Positions 55,010-64,000 of a stretch of 64,000 bases of DNA are shown piece by piece. Numbering within the stretch: the stretch's first letter is position 1; each line of letters opens with the position of its first letter. Source of the DNA: Polytrichum commune. Taxonomy: Eukaryota > Streptophyta > Polytrichopsida > Polytrichales > Polytrichaceae. The translations under genes and the position numbers were made by a program. The stretch covers positions 34,211,501-34,275,500 of the forward strand of contig OX485805.1 in assembly GCA_950295325.1 (NCBI GenBank). Direction: 5' to 3'. The notes beneath the pieces are model-generated. The model was given only the letters and a program-made list of their open reading frames with translations, did no database searches and was not told the origin of the DNA.

Positions 55010-56292
55010 ATGTTTCTGGTTTTTTCTAAACTTTTCCTAACTGCCAAGGTTGCAGAAGTGCTATTCTATTGTTCTCGCAAGAGAAAGGAGAGAAATAGAA
55101 GAAGGAAAACCAAGCAAAATGCGGGAGAAAGCGATCTAAAAGCTACACCCAGCCTGAATCACCACGCCGCTTTGCAAAAGCGGCGCTTCAGGAGAGGCAG
55201 CGCTTCCAAGCGAGGCGCGGAGAGAAAGAGAGAAAGAACGAAAATTTGTGACGGTTGGGGTTTTGTTTGCCTCGGGAATTGGCCCCCAACCGCATGAATA
55301 GGGTGCCCACAGGATTAGGGCACCCACAGGAATAGGGATATAGGGAACCCTAAATCCTAAATTCTAAAGCCCGACTCTAAACCCTTAGCGGGCCTACCTC
55401 TTTAAAAAGGCATAGGCTATTTCCCTCATGGCATAGGTTGCATACTACAATATCAAATTTTTGTAAGTTGAAGACCTTTTGAGCCTTTAAGTTACCCGCC
55501 AATTGCCTTCAAAACTAATTTTTAGTAGGTTAAAATCCTTCGTATCTTTTAATGTTGTAGGTTTTAAATTCAAAATTTGAGCACTAAGTCATATCCTTGG
55601 CAGGAATTGAACCTGGCCAAGCCTTTCACCACGTTTGAAGGCCAAGGATTAACCATCTGTTTTTTTAAGCGTTGATTATAAGTTATGAAAGGTTGCTAAA
55701 ATTCAAATGAGTTCAAGGGTGAAAGTCCTCACCATCTTCTGATTCAACCTCTACTCTTCTTGCAAGATATAGCCTAAAGATATGTACTTAGGCCAACTAA
55801 TTTCCCAATTTGAAGAAGGATGAATGGCTAAAATCCTCTCTTTTAAAAAAATTGTATGTAAAATTTCCTACATGTTTTTTATCACATAGGTTGATATCCT
55901 ATGTTCTTAAATTGTGCATAGGCTCTTTGTCCTACACTTTCAAAATTTTATAGGCTAAGTCACTTATTTTTTAGGCTGCATTTGTATTAATCACTATATT
56001 CGTTAATTTGTGATGGTTTAGGTAGGACGACCCAAACATTAGACTATGTTGTTGTGGTCCTACAATAAATATGGTTCTAAGCCCTTGAAATAATTGGATG
56101 ACTTTATGGTTATATTCTCAAACCTAAGTTTGATCCAAGACTTCATGTATAACTCTACTATGATGTATAAAATGGTCCCCACCCCCACCTCGCACCCCAC
56201 CAAAGCTTTTGTACAAGTTTCTCAAGATTTCAATCCCTTGTGCTTGTGATCATTTCTTAATCCACTAGATTATTTTCTGTAATTAGTGTGGG
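55010..56292. other. Intergenic, no supported gene
   Basis: Contains a Lys/Arg-rich 95-codon open stretch (55010-55297) with no domain, then AT-rich unique DNA with one diverged inverted repeat near 56018-56038 (GGTTTAGGTAGGACGACCCAAAC). Confidence 0.5.
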
Positions 56293-59131
56293 TGTGGTAC
56301 TTTTGGGCCACCCCCTTTCGAGGGAGCCTAAAAGTATCACACAAGCCCTTCGGTGAAGGTGGCCTGCATTTGCAGGCGCCCAAGCCGAACCCGGATGATA
56401 GGTGTATAACGTGAGTAGTTAGATTTTTAAGGGAGATTAAATATGCGTCGTAGTACCTCCGGAGGTTAGGCCTTAGTTTTTTACTAGTGTGGCTTTAAAC
56501 TCCACTAACCAATTTCATATCTAGTTCTAACCTTAACCTACAACCTATTCTACGCGCAGACGCACCAGCCTTGAAACCAAGGCAATCCTAATTTGTGAAT
56601 TGGGATGGTTCTGATACACCCAACCGGGTGTGACTCATACCACCCTAACTCAACGAACGGAATAACGACAATTTGATGGACCATTCAATTCTTCCTATTT
56701 CTTTATTTAGTTCTATTTAGTTTTCTAAGCGGGGGAACTTGGCCTAAGTCCCACCCTTCACACAAATTCCTTCTTAATTACTTACTTTTGTTTGCACGTC
56801 CTAACTCACTACATTAACATATTAGGCATCACCCCTTACCTCGGGTCTCTTGTCAACAAGGGTTTACGATTTATTTTGTATGTTTTGATTGTTAAATGTG
56901 TTTACACTGGATAGACCACGAAATGCAACTCAATGGGACCAGGGTGACGGGCGACCTGTAGGTTCAACCTGTTGCGCAATCTTCATAAATTGGGGCCATT
57001 ACTCCCAATCTATGGGGCCAACAACATAATAGTGGATTCGCGGGTCATTAACCCCACCTTTCCACCAACAACATTCAGAGTGGTCGTGTCGGTGATTAAT
57101 CCGACTTACCACACACGAAACTTGCTAATAAATGAAGCTACTACCACAAAACATACCAAGGGCCCCGAAAACAATGGAATTGGGTACTCCCTTGGCGGTC
57201 AAGTGGTCAAGCCACTTGACCTTACGAGATAGGTGAGTGGGTTTAGAGATGCGTACCTTAGCTGTGCTCCCTCCAATCCTAAATGGAAGGCTTAAGGTTA
57301 GTTAATTTACCTCAATTTTCCTCGGTTGATTTGGGCTTGATGTAGGCCGAGCCGCTACCTCCTTCCTTGCTCCACTTTCCGAGCGTCGACCTTGCCTCCT
57401 TCTTTGTAACTAGTTTGGTAGTAAGCGTACCTTAGTTAACAATTAAAATATAAAGTGTTATTCTGCCCTGTAATTTAATCCTAAGCATAATATTTATACT
57501 TAGTGCACCAAATTATCTTTCCAATGATCTAAAAATCATTCTAATCGGATAAGAAATGCAAAAGTTATGAGGGTTGGAAGTGTGAGGTCGATTCAACCGA
57601 CCCTTCCAACCCACCTATCTACCTTCTAACTTCAAAAATTCATAGCACATTCCTTACTACTTGGATCTAGGCTTTCCTTATACCATTGGAAAGCTATGAA
57701 CAAGCTCTAACTAGAAAAATTATGACATCAGCAGGTTAAGCTAATAGAAATTCAGCGGACTCCTTGTAACACAGCAGTCAATCAAGAAGGCTTAAACTAT
57801 GTATCTCGCCTTCAACAATTCATATCTAATTCAAATCTTAGTCAAATCAAACGTTCTATATGACCCTGGAGAGATATTAAAAAGATGTATTTGATAAAAA
57901 TATGTGATTAGAAAGGTAAGCCGAAGTGAACCCAGCAGGTCCTCTGTAATGCAGCAGTCAACCAAAAGTTCTCAAACTATGTGTCCCATCTTGCACAATT
58001 CATATCTAATTCAAATCATGCTCAAATCAAATGTTCTAAGCCATTTTGGAAAGCTACACAAAAGTTCTACTTGGGAAAAATATAATTTCTTGGAATTAAA
58101 ATTCCTATTGGGCTCGCAGGTCTGATCCAGCAGCCGCTACCCACAAGACCACCCAGTTTTTCTACTCCATCTTTGAAAATCCATAACTAATTGTCATCTC
58201 AACCAAATCACAAATGGGAAACGGCTATGGATAGCTATAGGAAATCTCTCTAAGAGAAAAATGATAAGTATCTTGTTCTAGCTTTTGAACTAAGCCTTCA
58301 GGGCATTGGCAGATGAGGTCTATAATGCCTCTACTCAAAACTCTACCATCCAACCTACCTCTACAAAAGAAGGAATAATTTTGTTGGTGTGTTAATAAAC
58401 ACACAACCTAACTAGGAGAGAGAGAGTAGAGGAGGTTCTCAAGCCTTTCTACTAGACCATTGAGAATACATGCTAAAGGATTTTTTCCTAACTACATTGA
58501 AGCAGGGCTTCGCCCAAAAACTAGAGAAAGAGAGAGAGCTACAAGGTGGAAGGAGGGGTTTTTAAACCCTCTCACAAAAGGGTTGGACCCCTCCTCCACC
58601 GGATCCATTTTTCAAACCCTTTCCCGAAATTTTGGCTCGGGGGTTTTCCCGGTTGAGGTTGCCACCCTCTCGCCGAGGTGGCTCCGACAAAAAACCTTTA
58701 GAAATCTTTCTAATTTTTCCGCCATCGAGTTGGCAAGGGGGCAAGTGGGCAAGTAGCCCCCTTGCTCTCTTTCTTTTTTGTCTTCAAAATTCTTCACGCC
58801 GATTTTATCTTCTTACGTAAAACACCTCCAATAGTCTTGTGTGCCTCACACTAACTAATAAACTAACACTTGCTTAGCTAGCATCTACTAACATTTGCTT
58901 AATAACTAGCATCTACTAATATTTGCTTAGCTAGTTGTTTTTACTAGCTAGCACATTTTTTCTACTTTGCTATCTTCTAGCACTACTTAGTTTCATTTTG
59001 ACCTTCCTTCTTCTAGGCTAAATGCTAAATGAACTAATTTTTCCTAAATTCCCTATCAATTCTAACTTTTAATGCTAACATTCTAACTAAAAGTGATCCC
59101 GCAGAGTGGTGGACCATTCAAAGGGTTCACA
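56293..59131 (-). mobile_element. Solo LTR of the element G family (LTR3)
   Basis: Reverse-complement LTR3 (TGTGGTAC...GGTTCACA on the plus strand), 2839 bp, with 5-bp duplication GTGGG (56288-56292, 59132-59136) and no interior. It is more diverged than the two LTRs of G, so it is an older insertion reduced by LTR recombination. Confidence 0.92.
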
Positions 59132-59327
59132 GTGGGTTACCATTCGCGCGGAGCTACACATTTCTGTAACATTTAATAGAAAGTATTTTTTTCATCCAAA
59201 TAACATAAGTAGGTAGTATGCACGCGAAAGATTATGATCTGGCTTAGTTCGTAAAAAACGATAATGTCGGTAAAAAGTTATAGCAAGACATAATTATGAA
59301 GTGCACAAGTGCACCTCTCATTCATCC

Positions 59328-59498
59328 AACATAAAGCCCTTAAATAGTATGTAACTTGAAGGCTATTCAACATAAAGCCTTTAAATAGTATGTATATAGT
59401 ACCGAACATAAAGCCCTTAAATAGTATGTAACTTAAATAGTATGTAACTTGAAGGCTTAACTTGTAACATAAAGCCCTTAAATAGTATGTAACTTGAA
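59328..59498. repeat. Short irregular repeats
   Basis: About five copies of AAAGCCCTTAAATAGTATGT with spacing of 37-60 bases. No gene is seen in 59137-59950. Confidence 0.7.
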
Positions 59499-59954
59499 CT
59501 CTGGAGTACACTAAGGTGCTACATAAAATGTGTTATTCTACAAAACTAACCATTTATATAGCCAATGCATTCTTACAACAAAACTTTATGCTAAACTAAT
59601 ACTTAACCCCTACTTACATGACACCATACCCTAAATTTTCCAAACACATTGAAGGCATTGGTTTCTCTTTTGTTTGAGCATGTTAGGAAAACCATACAAT
59701 TGCGTGATATTTAACGATGTAATCATTGACAACTAGACTTTACCAATGATGCCAACAACTCACACGATATTGAATGAATAAAAAAGATTACCCACACCCC
59801 CCAACATGTGGAACAATTTAGAATACTTGAGTATGAAGCCTATTAAATGAATACCTTCCCCAACTGCATTTTGTAAGGGTTTTGAAATGCAGGATCCTTA
59901 TTTGAAAATACTAACATGCTCAAGTTTTAAGTACATCCCTGAGATCGTGACTTT

Positions 59955-60790
59955 GATGAATCGCAAAGTCGCCAATGAACCATGGTTCACGATATATTTA
60001 ATATATAGATTGTGATATAAGAGTAAATCGGAGAAGCACAACATGAAATGAAGCCATTCAAGCAATCATGTTGTTATTCATTGTTCCCTCCATGTATATT
60101 AGATGATGGCGCAAGATAAAATAGATGTTGTTTGTATATGGGGGCATCAGTGAACCACAACTACATTTGGTGTTTAGGGTTTAGGATTTAGGGTTTAGGA
60201 GAGAGGGTTATAACATATTAATCTATCCAATGTCAATGTATAACATTGTCTTACTCGTGAGAAGAGTCTTATAGGAAGGTTATAGTGAAGACGATCTTGA
60301 TTATATTAATTTGTTATTTGAGACGTTTAAACGCGATATATTGATTGGTCTTGTGTTTATTCAAATAACATGAAATGTTGTGGATGTTAATAGGGGTTAG
60401 GGGTCCAACTTTGGATGTTTCGCTCACTTTAGGGAATCACATAGTCGCTAATAAACCATGGTTCACGATGTATTTAATATATGGAATGTGATGTAAAAGT
60501 AAATCGGAGAAGCAAAACATCAAATGAAGCCATTCAAGCAATCATGTTGTTATTCATTGTTCTCTCCACGTGTATTGGATAATGGAGGAAGATATAACAA
60601 ATATTGTTTGCATAATATGAAGAAGAGTCTAATCGGAAGGTCATAGTAAACACAATCTTGATCATGTTAATATGTTATATGGGACGTTTAAACATGATAT
60701 CCTAATTGGTTTTGTATTTAGTCAATACGTATTTCATGTTGTGGATGTTACAAGGGTTTAGGGTCCAATTTTGGATGTTTTGCTCTCACA
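59955..60790. repeat. Diverged direct duplication of about 400 bp
   Basis: 59955-60100 matches 60432-60580 (ACCATGGTTCACGAT..., AAATCGGAGAAGCA, CATTCAAGCAATCATGTTG), and 60255-60425 matches 60612-60785 (GAAGAGTCT, GACGTTTAAAC, TTGTGGATGTTA). No coding sequence was recognised. Confidence 0.75.
60173..60200 (+). repeat. Interstitial telomere-like repeat
   Basis: TTTAGGGTTTAGGA followed by TTTAGGGTTTAGG: four degenerate units of the plant telomere repeat TTTAGGG between the halves of the 59955-60790 duplication. Confidence 0.7.
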
Positions 60791-61689
60791 CATTAGTAAA
60801 CTTGAAGTGAACTTGAGGATGGATTCAAGTAACATTAAAAGATTGAACTAAAAAGGGACATTGGTAGTTAGTATCCCCTTAACAACGTCCACATACGTTC
60901 GTCATTGCCACACTTGCATGCGAGATAATAGAACAAGGTTCTAGGGTTTAGGGGAGACAAATAAATAATTCTTTTCATCATGACAATGGCCTCAAGCCTT
61001 GGAAACTCTCTCATAATTGCAACCTCCAAATGGTCCAAATCCCACCTAAATAGGTTTACACTTGAAAGCATTGAATGGAGTTGTGTTCGGGTCTACATAT
61101 TGGTTAAAATATACCGTCATGATACTTGAAAAAATTAATGTGGCCGCCACCCTTCCTCCCAATGGCATATGTCATATCCACACAAAACAAAAAAATAGAT
61201 TAAATATCATAGACTAAGTCATATGACGGCTGGGCTATGAGAGGGGCATTGATAGATGCGCATTTTCTACAATAAACAGAAAACGAGGAATTATGTCAAG
61301 AGGTTTGAAATAATCTCTGCAAGAGAAGAAGGCGGGAAATGCATCCAATGACTAAATCTGGGAAGCGGAGGTGGATAGTATAAAGGGGCCCATCCCCCAA
61401 AAGTCGGTCATTTTTTCTCTTCTCCCGCTGCTGAATTCGTAGGGAGAACTCTTAGTCAGAGCTGTACTTAAAGGTTCGTGTTTGTTGCCGTTCATGAGCA
61501 TTTTTTCCACAGCATGCAAGTTCATGAGTACCTATCCACAGCATGCAAGCCCACCGTGAACTTTGCAATGAGCTCAAATTCAACACACCTCGCAATATCC
61601 TCCGCATTATACGCCGGATTTTGTGGTGTATTTGGGCGACCCTTCACCTTTCCACTAGTGTTGGCGGGTTTTGAGTCTGACCCTTATGA
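60791..61689. other. Intergenic, no supported gene
   Basis: Nothing recognisable. Short open stretches occur at 60868-61071 (minus) and 61478-61723 (plus), the latter running into the tandem array, with no domain. Confidence 0.45.
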
Positions 61690-62431
61690 GGTTTGGGTCG
61701 GTCGACCCAAACCCCACCACTAGTGTTTAGGGTTTTAGTCTGACCCTTATGAGGTTTGGGTCGACCGACCCAAACCTCTCCACTAGTGTTTAGGGTTTCA
61801 GTCTGACCCTTATCAGGTTTGGGTCCGTCGACCCAAACCCCTACCCCAGTGTGTTAGGGTTTCAGTTTGACCCTTATCAGGTTTGGATCGGTCGATCCAA
61901 ACCCCTACCTTAGTGTGTTAGGGTTTTTGTCTGTCCCTTATGAGGTTTGGGTCGGTCGACCCAAACCCCTACCCCAGGGTGTTAGGGTTTCAGTTTGATC
62001 CTTATAAGGTTTGGGTCGGTCGACCCAAACCCCTACCCCAGTGTGTTAGAGTTTCTTTCTGACCCTTATGAGGTTTGGGTCGGTCGACCCAAACCCTATC
62101 CCAGGGTGTTAGGGTTTATGTCTGATCCTTATCAGGTTTGGGTCGACCGACCCAAACCCCTACCTGGTGTGGGTGGATTTACCCTGTGAAGGTTTGGGTC
62201 GGTCGACCCAAACCCCTACCGCAGCTTGGGCGGCTGTAGGTTGACCATGAGAAGGTTTGGGTCGGTCGACCCAAACTTTTTCCCACACCGTGATCGAATT
62301 CTGAATGGCCCTGAACCCATCATTGTGCAAGGTTTGAGTTGGTCGACCGAAACCCGACCCCATCCCATGGGCAAGCTGTGGATGACCCTCAATCCATGGT
62401 GGCACAGGGTTTAGGTCGGTCGACCCAAACC
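61690..62431. repeat. Tandem array of 12 short inverted repeats
   Basis: Copies start at 61690, 61753, 61816, 61880, 61944, 62008, 62072, 62135, 62191, 62254, 62331 and 62408. Each is arm GGTTTGGGTCG, two variable bases (GT or AC mostly), arm CGACCCAAACC. The first eight are on 63-64 bp units also containing AGTGTTAGGGTTT and CTGACCCTTATGAG; the last four have unrelated spacers. Copy 4 (61880) has GGATCG/CGATCC, a change in both arms that keeps pairing. Spacers differ while arms are kept. Confidence 0.93.
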
Positions 62432-62629
62432 CCCTACCAAAATTTTTTGTGGAATTTTTTTTGGTCTTCCGCACAGTATTGGGAGTTCACATTGTAGTTG
62501 TGTTTCAATGTCTTTATCTTCGGTGTCCCTATTGATCATGATGTCTTGCATTTTCCAATATTTGATTCTTTTGGACCCTTACATTGTGTCCATGTGTGTT
62601 GAGGTTTGATGTGCATGTGTGTAGGCGTC

Positions 62630-62882
62630 TGAGGCCAAACCCCCCACCCTTAAGCGTTCGTAGTCCGAGTAGTGGGTTTGGGCTCACATTCCTCCGTGGC
62701 ATTGGCCTTAGGCTTGGATGTGTCATTTGATGACTCAAGTGTCCAATTCCTTGCCTTGTACGCGCAAGCCCAAGCGGATATTCCCTTCTTCCTTTTACCA
62801 ATGGTTACCTTCACTTCTTTAGGGTCTTTGAGCTCCTCACTAGGTTTGGTTGTTGAGTCCATAGTGCAAGGATCAACTTTTT
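62630..62882 (-). repeat. Diverged fragment related to the end of LTR2
   Basis: The reverse complement of 62630-62720 closely matches the last 90 bp of LTR2 (GAATGTGAGCCCAAACCCAC, ACGCTTAAGGGTGGGGGG). The match resumes near 62850-62870 (CACTATGGACTCA), with about 150 bp in between not present in LTR2. It is a relative rather than a copy of the element B LTR. Confidence 0.7.
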
Positions 62883-63169
62883 AACCTCTACTTAATAATT
62901 CAATACACCATGCATGGTATGGAAGCATCCAAACACACAAATCTTTATTTGACAATCCAAGTGAATAGTATTAAGAAATATTTTTCTCCAAGGCTTATTG
63001 TCTCACAATCAAAGCATCAAGCCCAACGAGTCTACTCCTCAAGCTTCCTACCCTACCAATCACTTAAACACAACCACCCCAACCTCAAAAACTTAGGAAT
63101 GTGGCTCTTGGTCCATCACAATCACCAAATCCTCATTTTTCTATCTTCCTCCATTTTTTTCATTCAAGG

Positions 63170-63436
63170 TGAGTAGATTCCCCCATAGAAGAACCCCGGC
63201 AGTCTCCAACAAGACCCTTCCCGAGGTCTCAGTCTCAAATCTCCGGGTGTAATTTTTATTGGGAAATGAAAGGAAGAAGCAAAGAGATCAGCGTAGGAAG
63301 CAAGAACACAATACACAATGGTTGCATACAATGGAGAGAGTGAGTTAGCTCCTTCCCTTATGCCTTTATTTATATGTGTAGGTTAGGACCAGCATTGACA
63401 ACCCATATGGGACAATGTCACCAATGCAACCTAACA
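63170..63436 (-). repeat. Putative 3' LTR of a Ty1/copia element
   Basis: On the minus strand from TGTTAGGTTGCATTGG to GAATCTACTCA, 267 bp, with a TATAAATAA box at about 63370 and AATAAAAAT at about 63260, a compact LTR promoter/poly(A) layout. It follows directly after the copia RNase H end and a purine-rich run (AAAGTGGGAGTATTGGAAGG). The second LTR is outside the window, so the right-hand boundary is not confirmed. Confidence 0.65.
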
Positions 63437-64000
63437 CTACCTTCCAATACTCCCACTTTGCGAGGTGGCATTGTACTCCAACCCCATTATTTCACTTAAC
63501 ATCTCATGCCTATCCCTCGCTAAAGCCTTTGTAAGAATATCCGCTACCATATATTGCGTTGGACAATATTCTAGTTCTACAACATTGTTTTCGATTTTCT
63601 CTCTAATAAAATGATGTTGCACATCTATATGTTTTGACCTATCATGGTTGGTTGGGTTCTTAGCTAATGCCATAGAACCTTGGTTGTCGCCTCCTCTTGT
63701 GCACAACCTACATCCTCCATTAGTTGCCTTAGCCAAATGGCCTCCCTCGTGCATCGGTTCATGGCCATGTACTCCGCCTCCATTGTGGATTGAGCCACCG
63801 TTTGTTGTCGTTTGCTATTCCACGTCACGGCCCCGTCTCCAACGAAGAAAACGTATCCGGAGGTAGACCTTCAGTTTTCCACATCGCCGGCCCAATCCGC
63901 ATCCGAATAACCTTTAAGGTTTATGTGTTGTCCTCCAATGCGCAACCTCATATCAATGGTGCCTTTCAAGTATCGCATAATTCGTTTCACGGCCATCCAA
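63437..64000 (-). pseudogene. Ty1/copia RNase H, 3' end of pol (truncated by window)
   Basis: The minus strand reads MRYLKGTIDMRL, LKGYSDADWAGD, STSGYVFFVGDGAVTWNSKRQ, STMEAEYMAMNRC, then after a shift of frame near 63700-63735 ALAKNPTNHDRSKHIDVQ and VADILTKALARDRHEML. These are the hallmark copia RNase H motifs with the acidic residues in SDADWAGD and MEAEY. A TGA (near 63870, probably from CGA) breaks it after GDVEN. The rest of pol lies beyond 64000. Confidence 0.85.

Noticed and set aside
55010-55297. Lys/Arg-rich 95-codon frame
   Set aside because: Low-complexity basic composition, no homology recognised, and an equally long frame on the other strand.
58460-58756. Open frames of 60-123 codons repeated in LTR3 (also 17263-17634 and 24676-25047)
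   Set aside because: Present on both strands in identical LTR copies, no recognisable domain, inside an LTR promoter region.
61690-62431. CRISPR array
   Set aside because: Regular spacing and palindromic repeats look similar, but the DNA between repeats is itself repeated, the genome is a plant and no cas genes are present.
62160-62474. Minus-strand frame with repeated VDRPKPS segments
   Set aside because: Translation of the inverted-repeat array; its reading changes with the frame and no gene context supports it.

Overview
This window looks like heterochromatic nuclear DNA of a land plant. The evidence is LTR retrotransposons with plant-type primer binding sites (one complementary to initiator-Met tRNA), a Ty1/copia end, hAT-type DNA transposons with CAGGG termini and 8-bp target duplications, GT-AG introns, and short TTTAGGG-like telomeric repeats. 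The species cannot be fixed from the sequence. Almost everything is mobile DNA, and the two cellular genes I recognise are both broken.

Left half (1-35663): a minus-strand FCP1/TIM50-like (HAD phosphatase) gene is split by a four-level Russian doll of LTR elements, each bounded by its own 5-bp target duplication. Element C (178-35403, duplication TTCAT, plus-strand chromovirus) sits in the gene. Element B (5970-33945, CCGCG, plus-strand Ty3/gypsy with full Gag-Pol) sits in C. Element A (14232-31769, GACTC, minus-strand copy of the C family) sits in the integrase of B. Element G (16963-27214, CAACC, a Gag-only relative of B) sits in the integrase of A. The LTR pairs differ by only a few bases by eye, so all four insertions look recent. 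C, A and a third copy, F, share the same lesions, including loss of the reverse-transcriptase core, so this family was probably mobilised in trans. G has lost RT, RNase H and most of integrase, yet keeps one open frame that fuses Gag-protease to the integrase tail. B is the only element with a nearly complete pol, and it carries a one-base frameshift.

Middle (36094-53948): a second minus-strand gene with a ParB/DGQHR-like motif has at least three introns, six in-frame stops (all TAA or TAG) and a 2-bp frameshift. It is cut by two related hAT elements: D (36772-38403, a short deletion derivative) and E (38686-50310). E in turn holds chromovirus F (42929-48762), a solo chromovirus LTR (49087-50059), G-rich minisatellites, an 84-bp tandem array between inverted arms, and transposase-like fragments. 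Coding frame resumes correctly across both hAT insertions once they are subtracted.

Right part (53949-64000): sparse intergenic DNA with short repeats, a solo LTR of the G family (56293-59131), a 12-copy tandem array built around a short inverted repeat (61690-62431), a diverged fragment of the B LTR, and the 3' end of a minus-strand Ty1/copia element running off the right edge. The same inverted repeat (arm GGTTTGGGTCG, two variable spacer bases, reverse-complement arm) recurs in introns, one exon and the upstream flank of the ParB-like gene. It is the least explained signal in the window.
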